A program made the position numbers and the translations under genes. DNA of 64,000 nucleotides from Natronohydrobacter thiooxidans (lineage in GTDB: Bacteria; Pseudomonadota; Alphaproteobacteria; Rhodobacterales; Rhodobacteraceae). Below are positions 51,451-60,803 of the stretch, piece after piece. Numbering within the stretch: the first letter of the stretch is position 1; each line of letters starts with the position of its first letter. The stretch lies in contig NZ_MJAP01000002.1 of NCBI RefSeq assembly GCF_001884735.1, positions 62,001 to 126,000 of the forward strand, given 5' to 3'. The notes under the pieces were generated by a model, which was not told where the DNA came from, ran no database searches, and saw nothing but the letters and a program-made list of their open reading frames with translations.

Positions 51451-52779
51451 CTACCCTGAAAGGCCAGTAAGCGCGTCATCGAGCTTGGACAGGAACAAAT
51501 CCACATGTTCGGCTTCGCAGATCAGAGGCGGGCGGACCTTCAGTGTGTCTTCATTGGCGCCGGTCGTGCTGATCAGAACCCCATCGTCGCGCAGGGCATT
51601 GACCACATCGAGCGCCAGTTTGCGACGGGATTCGCGCGGGTCATCCTGCCCCCCGATGTCGATGCCGAAGAACAGCCCGGAGTTGCGGATGCCGCGCAGG
51701 GCATGATGGCGCGGCATCATGGTCTCCAGCCCGCTGCGCAGCCGGTTGCCCATGGCCTGCACATTCGCTCGGATTCCGTCACGCTCGATGATGGTCAGTA
51801 CCGCGTCCGCACAGGCGATGCCGACGGTGTTGCCCGCGAAGGTGTTGGAATAACGTGCGGTGACTCCAAAGCGCTCCATCGGCGCTTTGCGCCCGACTAC
51901 GGCGCCGATGGGAAATCCGTTGCCCATCGGTTTGCCCAGGGTCACCAGATCGGGAACGATCCCGTGGCGTTCAAAGCCCCACATATGCGTGCCGGTGCGG
52001 CCAAAGCCCGGCTGCACCTCGTCGGCGATGATCAGGCCACCTGCGGCGCGCACGGCCTCGACCCCGGCGGCAATGAAACCCGGCGGATCGATCCAGACGC
52101 CATCGCTGGAAAAGATGCTGTCGAACAGGAGCGCCGCAACCCCGATACCGCGGCGCTTGAGGTCATGGATCGCGGCGCGGATCTGCGCCTCGAAATACTC
52201 GGCAGCCTGCGCGTCGGAAATTCCCTCGGGGCCGGGCAATGAGACCATGCGCACGAAGGGGCTGAGCTGGACCGCATCGCCGAGATTCGGCGAGACCGCT
52301 GCCACTGCCGCGCTGGTTCCGTGATAGGCATAGGAGGAGACGATCACCCCCTCGCCGCCGCTGGTCAGTCGCGCGATCCTGAGCGCAAGATCGTTCGACT
52401 CGCTGCCGGTGCAAGTAAAGACCACGCGGTCGATCTCTGCCGGAAAGGTCGCGGTCAGCCGTTCGGCGTACTCGACCAGACGCGGTTCGAGATAGCGTGT
52501 ATTGGCGCTGATCCGCCCGGCCTGATCGGCCATGGCGGCGTTGACCTCGGGGTTGCAATGGCCCAGCGAGGGGACATTGTTGTAGAAGTCCAGATAGGCC
52601 CGCCCGTCGGGGTCGTAGAGCCACATTCCCTCGCCGCGCACAAAATGCACCGGCTTGCGGTATTGCAAACGGTAGGACGCGCCCAGAACAGCGTCGCGGC
52701 GCGCGATCAGATCGGCCTCGCGCGGCGGAAGTACGGTTTCGCCGGGCCGGAAGCGGTTGGGCATGAGATCGGTGGTCAT
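51451..52779 (-). CDS. AGXT2L-like class III PLP phospho-lyase/aminotransferase
   Basis: The 442-residue PLP enzyme is a class III aminotransferase by fold: the PLP Lys lies in VTLGKPMGNGFPIGAV and the cofactor Asp in IADEVQPGFGRTG. Its FYNNVPSLGHCNPEV, SANTRYLEPRLVEYAERL and LKVRPPLICEAEH segments are those of the AGXT2L group, the ethanolamine-phosphate and 5-phosphohydroxylysine phospho-lyases, not ordinary transaminases. The gene 13 bp upstream encodes a hydroxylysine-kinase-like kinase, the natural partner for a phospho-lyase. It may remove phosphate and ammonia from a phosphorylated amino alcohol to give an aldehyde. Transaminase activity is the alternative. Confidence 0.85.
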   Translation of the reverse strand: MTTDLMPNRFRPGETVLPPREADLIARRDAVLGASYRLQYRKPVHFVRGEGMWLYDPDGRAYLDFYNNVPSLGHCNPEVNAAMADQAGRISANTRYLEPRLVEYAERLTATFPAEIDRVVFTCTGSESNDLALRIARLTSGGEGVIVSSYAYHGTSAAVAAVSPNLGDAVQLSPFVRMVSLPGPEGISDAQAAEYFEAQIRAAIHDLKRRGIGVAALLFDSIFSSDGVWIDPPGFIAAGVEAVRAAGGLIIADEVQPGFGRTGTHMWGFERHGIVPDLVTLGKPMGNGFPIGAVVGRKAPMERFGVTARYSNTFAGNTVGIACADAVLTIIERDGIRANVQAMGNRLRSGLETMMPRHHALRGIRNSGLFFGIDIGGQDDPRESRRKLALDVVNALRDDGVLISTTGANEDTLKVRPPLICEAEHVDLFLSKLDDALTGLSG

Positions 52780-52792
52780 GGGCTTTGGCCTG

Positions 52793-53854
52793 TCAGTTGA
52801 GTTGCGAGGGAGGGCGGGGCAGCATGGCGGCCGCTTTGACCGCAGCTTCGCCAGAAGCGTCGTCCAGAGAGGCGAGGATGGCAAGGCCGCGCTCGGCACG
52901 GGCAAGGTTCTTGTTGATATAGGCGGCTTCCTCGGGAAAGAGATGCGAGCGCCACCGATTGATCAGGATCAGCGCCGCCTGCCTTGCCCGCATCAGCCCA
53001 ACGAGAAGCTTTGTTTCCAGCGCGGATAGCGGCAGGACCGAGGCATAGCCCGCGATCAAAGGGGCGGCACCCCCCAAAGGCTGCGTGGAGTCAGTGACCA
53101 TATGTCCGGCGGCAATGGCCAGATCCTGCAGGCGCGGGTTCCAGCCCCCATCGCCAAAGTCAATGAAGCCCGGCCCGGCGGGGGTCAGGAGCATGTTGTG
53201 CGGGCTGGGGTCGTTATGGGTGACCTGCCAATCCAGATCGGACAGCCGTGGCGCGATACGATCAGCGTAGTCCGACATCGCCCTGCGCACATGATCGGAC
53301 AGGGGGCCGGGGGGCAGATGGGGCGCGAAATCCGACAGATGCGGCCAGCAGGAAATATTCCACAAGACCGGACGACGCGCGGCAGGCACCTCTGTGCGCC
53401 CCAGAGCCTGATCAAGCCGGGCCAGCGCCGCACCGGTCTTGAAGATCAATCGCGGCGTCTGGGGCTGTTGGTGCAGGGCGTCGCCCTCCAGCCGGGTCTG
53501 GAGATAACCGCAGACACAATCGGCCACAAACATCAGCTTGCCTTGAAGCGTGGGCTGGACCTCCGGCACGCTGACGCCCGGCGTGCCCCGCAAACTGGCA
53601 AGGACGTTGCTCTGAAAACGGAAGCTCTCGACCGCTTCGGGCCTTGTGGCGGTCTTGAAGATCAGCGCGCGGCCATCAGGCAGGCGGATTTCGGCGGTGC
53701 GTTCGACCTCGGAGGACAGGGGCACGATGGTGCCGGTCAGGCCATAATGGCGCTCCAGCAGGGCAGCGGTCCGGTCGGTCTCGTTTGCATCCGCGCGCCG
53801 GGCCAGATTATTGGCCGCCGAGCGAAACCATGGTTGCGCGGCGAGGGCGTTCAT
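52793..53854 (-). CDS. APH-type kinase, hydroxylysine-kinase-like
   Basis: The 353-residue protein has the aminoglycoside-phosphotransferase fold. The Brenner motif is HNDPSPHN (catalytic Asp and metal Asn; Asn replaces the common Gly) and the DFG-equivalent is FIDFGDGGWNP. TGAALARLDQALG, VLWNISCWPHL and the C-terminal LMRARQAALILINRW helix resemble human hydroxylysine kinase (AGPHD1) rather than antibiotic kinases. It likely phosphorylates a hydroxyl group of a small amine or amino acid with ATP or GTP. Its start overlaps the dehydratase stop (ATGA) and it lies directly before the phospho-lyase-like gene. Confidence 0.82.
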   Translation of the reverse strand: MNALAAQPWFRSAANNLARRADANETDRTAALLERHYGLTGTIVPLSSEVERTAEIRLPDGRALIFKTATRPEAVESFRFQSNVLASLRGTPGVSVPEVQPTLQGKLMFVADCVCGYLQTRLEGDALHQQPQTPRLIFKTGAALARLDQALGRTEVPAARRPVLWNISCWPHLSDFAPHLPPGPLSDHVRRAMSDYADRIAPRLSDLDWQVTHNDPSPHNMLLTPAGPGFIDFGDGGWNPRLQDLAIAAGHMVTDSTQPLGGAAPLIAGYASVLPLSALETKLLVGLMRARQAALILINRWRSHLFPEEAAYINKNLARAERGLAILASLDDASGEAAVKAAAMLPRPPSQLN

Positions 53855-54834
53855 GATGCGCTCGCAGCCGTGCGGCTGTAAACCTGCGCCAGATCGACAA
53901 GATCCCAATTGCCCCCGGTGAGCAGCACGCAGACTTTCTCATCGGGCCGCAGCTTGACCGCCCCGGCCAAAAGCGCGCCGATGCCGATGCTTGCCGCCGG
54001 TTCGGCGATCAGTTTGGCGTCCCGCGCAAGGCTTTGCATGCCCGCGATGATATGTTCATCCTCGACCAGCACGATCTCGTCGACATGGCGTTCGATGATT
54101 GGCCATGGGTTTTGCCCCGGTACGCTGATACGCAGCCCGTCAGCGATGGTATCCAGCAGCGGCAAAGACACCCGCCGCCCGGCGATCCGGCTTTGGTGGT
54201 ATTTCGGTGTCAGCGCGGGTTCGGCAGCAATGACCCGCACGGCGGGGTTCAGCCCCTTGATCGCGGTGGCCACGCCGGAAATCAGCCCGCCACCGCCCAG
54301 AGGCACAATGACGGTATCCACATCGGGCAGGTCTTGCAGGATTTCGCACCCGATGGTGCCCTGTCCGGCCATGACGCGCGGATCCTCAAAGCCGTGGATC
54401 GTCTCGAGTCCCCGCTCCTCGGCAATGCGGTAGACCTGTTTCCAACGCGCGGCGGTGTCGCCGTCATAGAGGATCACCTCGGCCCCCAGTGCGCGGGTAT
54501 TGGCGATCTTCAGGGGCGGCGTTCCGACCGGCAGCACCAGCGTAACCGTCGTGCCCAGCAGCCGCGCGGCCCAGGACAGGCCCTGCGCGTGGTTGCCCGA
54601 CGAGGACGCGATCAGGCCCCGGGCCGCACGTTCGGGGGGCAGTTGCAGCGTGGCGTTCAGCGCGCCGCGGATCTTGAAGGCGCCGGTCACTTGCAGGGTT
54701 TCGGGCTTCAGATACAGCTGACAGCCTGCAAGCGCTTCGATCTTCTCTGCGCGCAGAAGCGGGGTGTGGCGGATATAGGGCCTGATGCGTTCACGCGCGT
54801 CAAGAATGTCCTGAAGGGTCGGATGGTCTGTCAT
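53851..54834 (-). CDS. Threonine-dehydratase-like PLP enzyme (EutB-like)
   Basis: The 327-residue fold-type II PLP enzyme has the Schiff-base Lys in VTGAFKIRGAL, the phosphate-binding SSSGNHAQG, the substrate loop VPLGGGGLISGVA, and a C-terminal LLTGGNWD in place of the usual SGGN near the pyridine nitrogen. It has no ACT regulatory domain, so it is catabolic. Enzymes of this shape next to an OCD-like reductase occur in hydroxyectoine degradation (EutB/EutC) and the beta-hydroxyaspartate cycle. It likely dehydrates a beta-hydroxy amino acid. Four bases overlap the kinase gene. Confidence 0.85.
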   Translation of the reverse strand: MTDHPTLQDILDARERIRPYIRHTPLLRAEKIEALAGCQLYLKPETLQVTGAFKIRGALNATLQLPPERAARGLIASSSGNHAQGLSWAARLLGTTVTLVLPVGTPPLKIANTRALGAEVILYDGDTAARWKQVYRIAEERGLETIHGFEDPRVMAGQGTIGCEILQDLPDVDTVIVPLGGGGLISGVATAIKGLNPAVRVIAAEPALTPKYHQSRIAGRRVSLPLLDTIADGLRISVPGQNPWPIIERHVDEIVLVEDEHIIAGMQSLARDAKLIAEPAASIGIGALLAGAVKLRPDEKVCVLLTGGNWDLVDLAQVYSRTAASAS

Positions 54835-54837
54835 GTT

Positions 54838-55833
54838 TCAGCTCTCTTGGCCGAGGAAGTCAAAATGAGCGCCGATCCCCCGATCTTGCGCGCGCTGCAG
54901 GATCAGGGCGGCGGTGGTGGTGTCCTGAATGGCCATGCCGGTGGAATCGAAGATGGTGATCTCATCGCGGCTTTGGCGGCCTGCGGTGCGGCCCAGAAGC
55001 ACCTCGCCGATTTCGGCATGAACATCCGCGACGATGCCTGCGCGCAGAGCGTGCTGCGCTTCGCCCTTCTCGACGCATTGCGCGCGACTGTCCACGATGA
55101 TGCGGGCATGGCGGAAGATCTCGGGATCGAGTTCCTGCTTGCCTTTCTGGTCAGCGCCGATGGCCACGACATGGGTGCCCGGCCGCAGCCATCCGGCGCG
55201 CAGCACAACACCGCTGGCGCGGGTGGTGGTAACGACGATATCGGCCTCGGCTACGGCGTCCTGGGCGCTGTCTGCAGGAATGACCGGCAGGCCGAATTCG
55301 GTCTCGATATCGACCTTGAACCCGGCCAGCCCGGCGGAAGAACGCCCCCATGCGTGGATGCGGTCGATCTGCATCACCTCGCGGATGGCGCGGATCTGCA
55401 TGCGCGCCTGATTGCCAGTACCAATCATCGCCACCACGCGCGCATCCTCGCGGGCCAGCGCACGGACCGACACCGCGCCCGCAGCCCCGGTGCGAAAGCC
55501 GGTCAGCAAGCTGCCGTCCATCGCGCAAAGAAGCGCGCCGCTCAAACCATCGAACAAGAGCACCGTGCCCATTCCGTTGGGCAGGCCGACGCGGGACGGA
55601 TTGTCCCGAAACCCGCCCGAAGATGCCTTAAGCGAGACCCGCTCCGCCCCGGCATGATAGCAGGCCTTGAAGTCGATCTCGGCACCGGGTTGCGACAGGT
55701 GCAAGCCCATATAGGGCGGCTGTTCCACCGCGCCATCCGAGAAGGCGCGAAAGGCGTCTTCCACGGCGGCAATCACATCGGGCATGCGGATCAGGCCGCG
55801 TACCTGTTCCTTGGTGAGAAGACGGGTTGTCAT
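54838..55833 (-). CDS. Ornithine-cyclodeaminase/mu-crystallin-family reductase (EutC-like)
   Basis: The 331-residue protein has the OCD family core: [16 protein letters not shown] for substrate and NAD ribose contact, [14 protein letters not shown] as nucleotide loop, and [16 protein letters not shown] close to the C-terminus. Members act as ornithine cyclodeaminase, ketimine reductase or alanine dehydrogenase. Beside an EutB-like dehydratase a reductase of the imine formed by that enzyme is most likely. It ends 3 bp before the dehydratase gene start and begins 11 bp after the DAO gene, on the same strand. The long upstream frame is not family-like. Confidence 0.86.
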   Translation of the reverse strand: MTTRLLTKEQVRGLIRMPDVIAAVEDAFRAFSDGAVEQPPYMGLHLSQPGAEIDFKACYHAGAERVSLKASSGGFRDNPSRVGLPNGMGTVLLFDGLSGALLCAMDGSLLTGFRTGAAGAVSVRALAREDARVVAMIGTGNQARMQIRAIREVMQIDRIHAWGRSSAGLAGFKVDIETEFGLPVIPADSAQDAVAEADIVVTTTRASGVVLRAGWLRPGTHVVAIGADQKGKQELDPEIFRHARIIVDSRAQCVEKGEAQHALRAGIVADVHAEIGEVLLGRTAGRQSRDEITIFDSTGMAIQDTTTAALILQRAQDRGIGAHFDFLGQES

Positions 55834-55844
55834 ATCTCGTTCTC

Positions 55845-57158
55845 TCAGCGCCGCGCCCGCCACCAGGCGATGCGGTCTTGCAATGTGAACCCCGCCAGCA
55901 GCACCGGCAGAAACCACGGTTTCCCGCGATAGAAGGGCACTGCCGCAGGCGGGCGGTCGGCAAAAGCGGTTGCGCCCTCGGATGCGTTCCCCAGCAGACG
56001 ATGCGCCGCACGGCTGCCCAGCCAAGGCGCCCAGACCACGCCCGAGCCACAAAAGCCGGTGGCGTAAAGCACGCCGTCACGTTCAAACAATCGAGGCAGC
56101 ATATCTCGGTTCATGGCGACATGGCCGAACCAGCTATGCGTCAGGTGCACTCTCGCCAGTTCAGGGAATATCTCGGCCAGCCCGTCGCGCAGGCGCTGGG
56201 TCGGCTCTGCCGGATCTCCCTTGCGCGAGCCATCGCGCCCGCCCAGAAGGATGCGGCGGCCATCGGGCGAGGGGCGGTAGTAGAAACCCATCTGGCGGTT
56301 TTCGCCCATCATCATGCCCCGCGGCATCAGTCGGGCCATCACTTCGGGCGGCAATTCCTCGGTTGCGATCATGCGGCTGCGTACGGGGATCAGGCGGCGG
56401 CGCAGGAAAGGCACCGCAGCGTCAGTATAGCCATTGGTGCAGACCAGAACCTGGCCTGCCGCCACGACCCCGGCAGAGGTTGCGACGCGAAACCCGGTAC
56501 CGTCGCGGGTGATTCCTGTCACCGGTCTGCGCGCGTGAATCTCGGCCCCGGCAGCCAGGGTGATGCGCAACAGTTCAGCATGAAACTTTGCCGGATGCAG
56601 CCCGCCGACATCCATGCGCACTGTGCCGCCGCGATAGTAGTCTGTTCCGATATAGCCTTGCTGCTCGTGGTAGGGAACGGCATATGCCTCGACCCCCAGC
56701 CGCTTGGCGAGAACCTCGGTGCTTCGGGCCATGCTGTCGTATTGATCGAAGCCGAGCGCGCCCTTGAATATTCCTGTCAGCCGGTAGTCGCAGTCCAGCC
56801 CTTCGCTTGTGATCAGGTCGCGCAGGAACTCGCGTGCAGTCTTGCCTTCGGCCTCGATGGCGAGCGCGGTGGGCTCGCCAAAGCGCCGTGATATGGTGGC
56901 AAAGCCGGGGCGGATATTGCCGCTGGTGATGCCGCCATTGCGGGAAGAGGCACCTTCACCCGGATTCATGGCGTCGAAGACCGCTACCCGGCGACCCGCC
57001 CGCGCCAGCACCAGCGCCGCCGAAAGTCCGGCATAGCCCGCGCCCAGGACCGCCACATCCACCCGTCCGGGTAAGGGAAGCTCTGGCAAGGGCGCGGGTG
57101 GTGCGGCCTCCCACCACCAGGGGGTTGCGATCCGGGCGGGGCGGGGGGCGTCGAGCAT
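55845..57158 (-). CDS. FAD-dependent amine oxidase, DAO family
   Basis: The 437-residue protein has a Rossmann site [19 protein letters not shown] near residue 36, the [15 protein letters not shown] loop of gamma-glutamylputrescine oxidase-like DAO enzymes, and a C-terminal [16 protein letters not shown] motif. It oxidises an amine or amino acid with O2 or a carrier. It is the third DAO protein in the window. It lies between the ABC permease genes and the EutC-like gene, 7 bp after the first and 11 bp before the second, so it must act on the imported compound. Confidence 0.86.
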   Translation of the reverse strand: MLDAPRPARIATPWWWEAAPPAPLPELPLPGRVDVAVLGAGYAGLSAALVLARAGRRVAVFDAMNPGEGASSRNGGITSGNIRPGFATISRRFGEPTALAIEAEGKTAREFLRDLITSEGLDCDYRLTGIFKGALGFDQYDSMARSTEVLAKRLGVEAYAVPYHEQQGYIGTDYYRGGTVRMDVGGLHPAKFHAELLRITLAAGAEIHARRPVTGITRDGTGFRVATSAGVVAAGQVLVCTNGYTDAAVPFLRRRLIPVRSRMIATEELPPEVMARLMPRGMMMGENRQMGFYYRPSPDGRRILLGGRDGSRKGDPAEPTQRLRDGLAEIFPELARVHLTHSWFGHVAMNRDMLPRLFERDGVLYATGFCGSGVVWAPWLGSRAAHRLLGNASEGATAFADRPPAAVPFYRGKPWFLPVLLAGFTLQDRIAWWRARR

Positions 57159-57165
57159 ATCGTCC

Positions 57166-58047
57166 TCAGAAGCTGTCGCTGCGTACGTCGAGCGCGTCGC
57201 GCAGGCCGTCGCCGATGAAGTTGAAGCTGGTCACGGCGATGGTGATGGCGAGGCCGGGAATGATGGCCAGCCAGGGCGCCGAGCCCAGATACTGCTGCGC
57301 GCCGTTCAGCATGTTGCCCCAGCTTGGCAGGGGCGGCTGGATGCCGAAGCCCAGAAAGCTGATATAAGCTTCCAGAAGGATCGCGCGGGCCACCGTCAGC
57401 GTGGCGGCAACGATGATCGGCCCCATGCAGTTGGGCAGGATCTCGCGAAACATGATATGCGCGCGCGACAGTCCCAGCATCCGGCCCGCAAGGACGAATT
57501 CGCGCTCTTTCAGCGAGCGGACCTCGGCCTCGACGATGCGCGCGACCTCCATCCAGCCGGTAAGCGCAATGATGACTGTGATCATGATCGGGCTGGGTTT
57601 CAGCGCAACCGCCAGTGCCAGCAGCAGGAAAATGGTGGGGAAGGACAGGAAACCATCGACGAGCCGCATCAGCACGGCATTGACGGTGCGCCCGCCATAG
57701 CCCGCGATGACACCGACCAATGTGCCCAGAATGGTGGCCAGCAGCATGGCGAAGAAACCGACCAGCAGCGAAATTCGTCCCGCCATCAGCAGCCGGGCGG
57801 CGATGTCGCGGCCAAGCGGATCGGTGCCAAGGTAATGATCGCCGCTGAAAGGTGGCAGAAAACGGCCGCGCAGGTCGATCTGCAGACTGTCATAGGGCAG
57901 GAAATATGGGCCGAAAGCGCATGCCAGTGTCAGCAGGCTGATCATTACCAGCCCCAGAAGTGCAAGCCGATGGCCGAGGAAGCGCCGCACCACGCGGCTT
58001 TTCCACCAGCGGGGGGCGGGAGCGGGGAGAGTGGAAGCGGTGCTCAT
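57166..58047 (-). CDS. Peptide/opine-type ABC transporter permease, DppC-like
   Basis: The 293-residue permease has an OppC-type N-terminal helix, the GTDPLGRDIAARLLMAGRISL segment characteristic of DppC/OppC, and the coupling loop with VLAGRMLGLSRAHIMFREILPN. About six membrane helices are present. It forms the channel with the DppB-like protein whose gene lies 21 bp upstream. GAAGGAGAAA precedes the ATG. Confidence 0.9.
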   Translation of the reverse strand: MSTASTLPAPAPRWWKSRVVRRFLGHRLALLGLVMISLLTLACAFGPYFLPYDSLQIDLRGRFLPPFSGDHYLGTDPLGRDIAARLLMAGRISLLVGFFAMLLATILGTLVGVIAGYGGRTVNAVLMRLVDGFLSFPTIFLLLALAVALKPSPIMITVIIALTGWMEVARIVEAEVRSLKEREFVLAGRMLGLSRAHIMFREILPNCMGPIIVAATLTVARAILLEAYISFLGFGIQPPLPSWGNMLNGAQQYLGSAPWLAIIPGLAITIAVTSFNFIGDGLRDALDVRSDSF

Positions 58048-58068
58048 GAGTTTCTCCTTCGGCGCAGA

Positions 58069-59019
58069 TCAGGCGAGACGGATGCGCGGATCGACCAGCG
58101 CGACGACGATATCGGCAACAAGATTGGCCGCGATGGTCAGCACTGCCGAGAACATCAGCAGGCCCATCACCACCGGATAGTCGCTATAGCCCAGGCTATC
58201 CAGAAACAGCCGCCCCATGCCGGGCCAGGTAAAGACGGTTTCTGTGACCAGCGCGCCAGTCAGAAGCGATGGAAGCTGAACCCCGGCCAGCGTGATCATC
58301 GGCAAGAGTGCGTTGCCCACGACATGCTTCATGATGACACGGCGCTCGCTCACACCCTTGGCGCGGGCGGTCTTGACAAATTCCTGGCTGATCGCGTCCA
58401 GCGTAGCGGTGCGCATGAAGCGACTCCAGATCGCGATATGCACAAGGGCCAGCACGATCGAGGGCATGATCAGATGGTGCAGGTAATTGAGCAATGAGCC
58501 ATCGCCGATCGTGTACATGTTCCCTGCGGGAAGCCAACCCAGCTGCAGCGAAAAGACATAGATGCCGATGAGACCGAACCAGAAGGTCGGGATGGACAGC
58601 GCGATCATTGCCCCGATGGTTGCTGCATAGTCGAAGCTCGAATACCGGTGCGTCGCGCCGCGCACGCCGATCCAGGTGCCGATACCGACCGCGATGACAG
58701 TTGACGAGCCCATCAGGATCAGCGTGGCGGGCACATGTCGTGCGATGACTGCGGTCACCGGGCTGCCATCGCGAAACGAGGTGCCCCAGTCGCCCTGAAC
58801 CATCCGAGTGGCCCAGTCGAGATATTGCACCCAGAGCGGGCGGTTGAGACCAAGCTGCTCGGCGATCCGGGCCATGTCGTCCTGTGTCATGCCGGGGTCG
58901 AGCGCATATTGCGACATCGGCCCGCCGGGGATGAGGTTAAGCACGATAAAGCCGATGATCGACACGACGACCAGCAGGATCAGACTTTGGGCCAGGCGGC
59001 CCATCAGAAATGCAATCAT
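58069..59019 (-). CDS. Peptide/opine-type ABC transporter permease, DppB-like
   Basis: The 316-residue permease has the DppB start, a first helix followed by LIPGGPMSQYALDPGMTQDD, and then GDWGTSFRDGSPVTAVIARHVPATL. The coupling loop is around TARAKGVSERRVIMKHVVGNALLP. Six membrane helices are predicted. It acts with the DppC-like protein downstream and the binding protein upstream. AGGAGGAGAG is an excellent ribosome site. Confidence 0.9.
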   Translation of the reverse strand: MIAFLMGRLAQSLILLVVVSIIGFIVLNLIPGGPMSQYALDPGMTQDDMARIAEQLGLNRPLWVQYLDWATRMVQGDWGTSFRDGSPVTAVIARHVPATLILMGSSTVIAVGIGTWIGVRGATHRYSSFDYAATIGAMIALSIPTFWFGLIGIYVFSLQLGWLPAGNMYTIGDGSLLNYLHHLIMPSIVLALVHIAIWSRFMRTATLDAISQEFVKTARAKGVSERRVIMKHVVGNALLPMITLAGVQLPSLLTGALVTETVFTWPGMGRLFLDSLGYSDYPVVMGLLMFSAVLTIAANLVADIVVALVDPRIRLA

Positions 59020-59099
59020 GCTCTCCTCCTTTCAAGACGGACGCGTATGTCAGGTGCTGCCGCCCGCGCCTTCGCCGGGCGGGCGGCAGTCAGATTACA

Positions 59100-60761
59100 T
59101 CAGCTCCAGTACCAGCCTGCGGCGTGCCAGGCTTCGCTGCGGGTATTGGTGTTCGGCTGGAAGCCGTCGATACCCGCTTTGCGGCCATAGACCGTGTTGT
59201 TGGTAAACAGCGGCAGGAAAGGCAGATCGTCGCGGATGATTTCCTGCACCCGGTGATAGATCGCCTTGCGGGCTTCGGGGTCGAAGGTACGGGTGCCTTC
59301 TTCCAGCAGCGCATCAACCTCGGCGTTGGAATATTGCGCATTGTTCGATCCGCGCCCGCCCTGGGCCACGATGGCCCCGGTGTGGAAGCGGCTGGTCACA
59401 TCGGGGTCGGCGGCGATCAGATAAGTGATGCCGACCATGACCGATTCAAACTGCGATTGTTGCCAGAATTCGGCCCACATCACTGCGGCCGGGTGGTTCT
59501 CGATCGTCATTTCGACGCCGATTTCGGCCAGGGTCTGCTGGATGAACTGCTGCGCCTGTTCGCGCAGATGGAAGCCCGTGGTCGTTGAGTTCGCGAAAGA
59601 CAGGCGCATGCCGTCCTTGGCGCGGATACCGTCGGGCCCGGGCAGCCACCCAGCTTCGTCCAGAATCGCGCGGGCGCGGTCGGGGTCATAGCTCTGTTCC
59701 GGCAGGTCGTCCTTGTAGTACCAGGATTGCGGCGGCATGAAGGTCTCGGTCATGCGCGGCACGCCGTAATACAGGATGTCGACGATGGCCTGGCGGTCGA
59801 TGGCATAATAGAGCGCCTCGCGCACCGCTTTTTCGCGGAACTGGGGCTTCTCCATGTTCAGATAGATTGATTCGACCGATCCTGCGGGAACCAGTTCGAC
59901 GGTGCGGCCGGGCAGGTTGCTGGCTTCGGCGTAGTTGTCAGGCGTGATGAAGGCGCGGCCCGCGATGTCGATGTCGCCGCTGCGGAACTGGGTGTACATC
60001 ACCGTCATGTCAGGAATGTACTTGAAGATCAGCCGCTCGATATATGGCCCTTCGCCATGGTAGCCGGGATTGGCCACCAGTTCGACATTGTCACCGGCCT
60101 GACGCTGACCCCATTTGAACGCGCCGGTGCCCACCGGGGCTTGGTTGAAAGCGGCTTCATTGGGGTTGGCCTCGGCACCCAGAATATGCTGCGGCACGAT
60201 GAAGGTTTCGGTCAAGAAGGACAGATAGGGTGCAAAGGGCTGTTCCATCCGCCATGTGATTTCGGTGGGCGAAACCACCTCGATATCGCGCACCAGCGCA
60301 TGCCCCGTGGTCCGCCATGCGCGGAAATCAGGGTTGACGATCAGTTCCAGCGTGAACTTGACATCTTCGGCAGTAAAGGGCGTGCCATCATGCCAGAGGA
60401 CATCATCGCGCAGGTGGACGCGCCAGTTCAGACCATCCTCGGAAATGCCGCCATTTGCGAGGCTGGGCACTTCGGTGGCGAGGTTCGGAACGATCATGCC
60501 CTGCGGGTCGATGCGGAACAGAGCGTCAAAGACCGAGAAGGCCACGCTGTCATCGACCTCGATATGCGGCATCAGCGGGTTGAACACCGTGGGTTCCTGT
60601 GTCACGCCGACGACGATGCGTCCGTTGGGAGTGGTGGGCTGGCCGAAGGCGGGCTTGCCCAGAAGGTTGGGAGCGAGCAGCCCGGCTGCGCCGCCAGCGG
60701 CCAGCATCCGCAACGTGTCGCGGCGGGAATATCCGGTTGATGGATTGTGTGTTTTGGTCAT
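59100..60761 (-). CDS. ABC transporter substrate-binding protein family 5
   Basis: The 553-residue periplasmic protein has a twin-arginine-like leader (YSRRDTLRMLAAGG, cleavage near AFGQ) and the SBP_bac_5 fold, with the WRVHLRDDVLWHDGTPFTAEDV region typical of family 5. Substrates of this family include di/oligopeptides, opines, nickel and amino-acid derivatives, and the sequence alone does not choose between them. The neighbouring catabolic genes suggest a hydroxylated amine, amino acid or short peptide. GGGGAGACAACA precedes the ATG. Confidence 0.9.
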   Translation of the reverse strand: MTKTHNPSTGYSRRDTLRMLAAGGAAGLLAPNLLGKPAFGQPTTPNGRIVVGVTQEPTVFNPLMPHIEVDDSVAFSVFDALFRIDPQGMIVPNLATEVPSLANGGISEDGLNWRVHLRDDVLWHDGTPFTAEDVKFTLELIVNPDFRAWRTTGHALVRDIEVVSPTEITWRMEQPFAPYLSFLTETFIVPQHILGAEANPNEAAFNQAPVGTGAFKWGQRQAGDNVELVANPGYHGEGPYIERLIFKYIPDMTVMYTQFRSGDIDIAGRAFITPDNYAEASNLPGRTVELVPAGSVESIYLNMEKPQFREKAVREALYYAIDRQAIVDILYYGVPRMTETFMPPQSWYYKDDLPEQSYDPDRARAILDEAGWLPGPDGIRAKDGMRLSFANSTTTGFHLREQAQQFIQQTLAEIGVEMTIENHPAAVMWAEFWQQSQFESVMVGITYLIAADPDVTSRFHTGAIVAQGGRGSNNAQYSNAEVDALLEEGTRTFDPEARKAIYHRVQEIIRDDLPFLPLFTNNTVYGRKAGIDGFQPNTNTRSEAWHAAGWYWS

Positions 60762-60803
60762 TGTTGTCTCCCCTGTGAAGGACTTTGGTAATCGTGTACG
60801 GCC

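Noticed and set aside
51451..52779. Ordinary omega-transaminase reading of the class III enzyme
   Set aside because: Segment patterns and the adjacent kinase fit the AGXT2L phospho-lyase group better. Transaminase activity is kept as an alternative in the feature entry.
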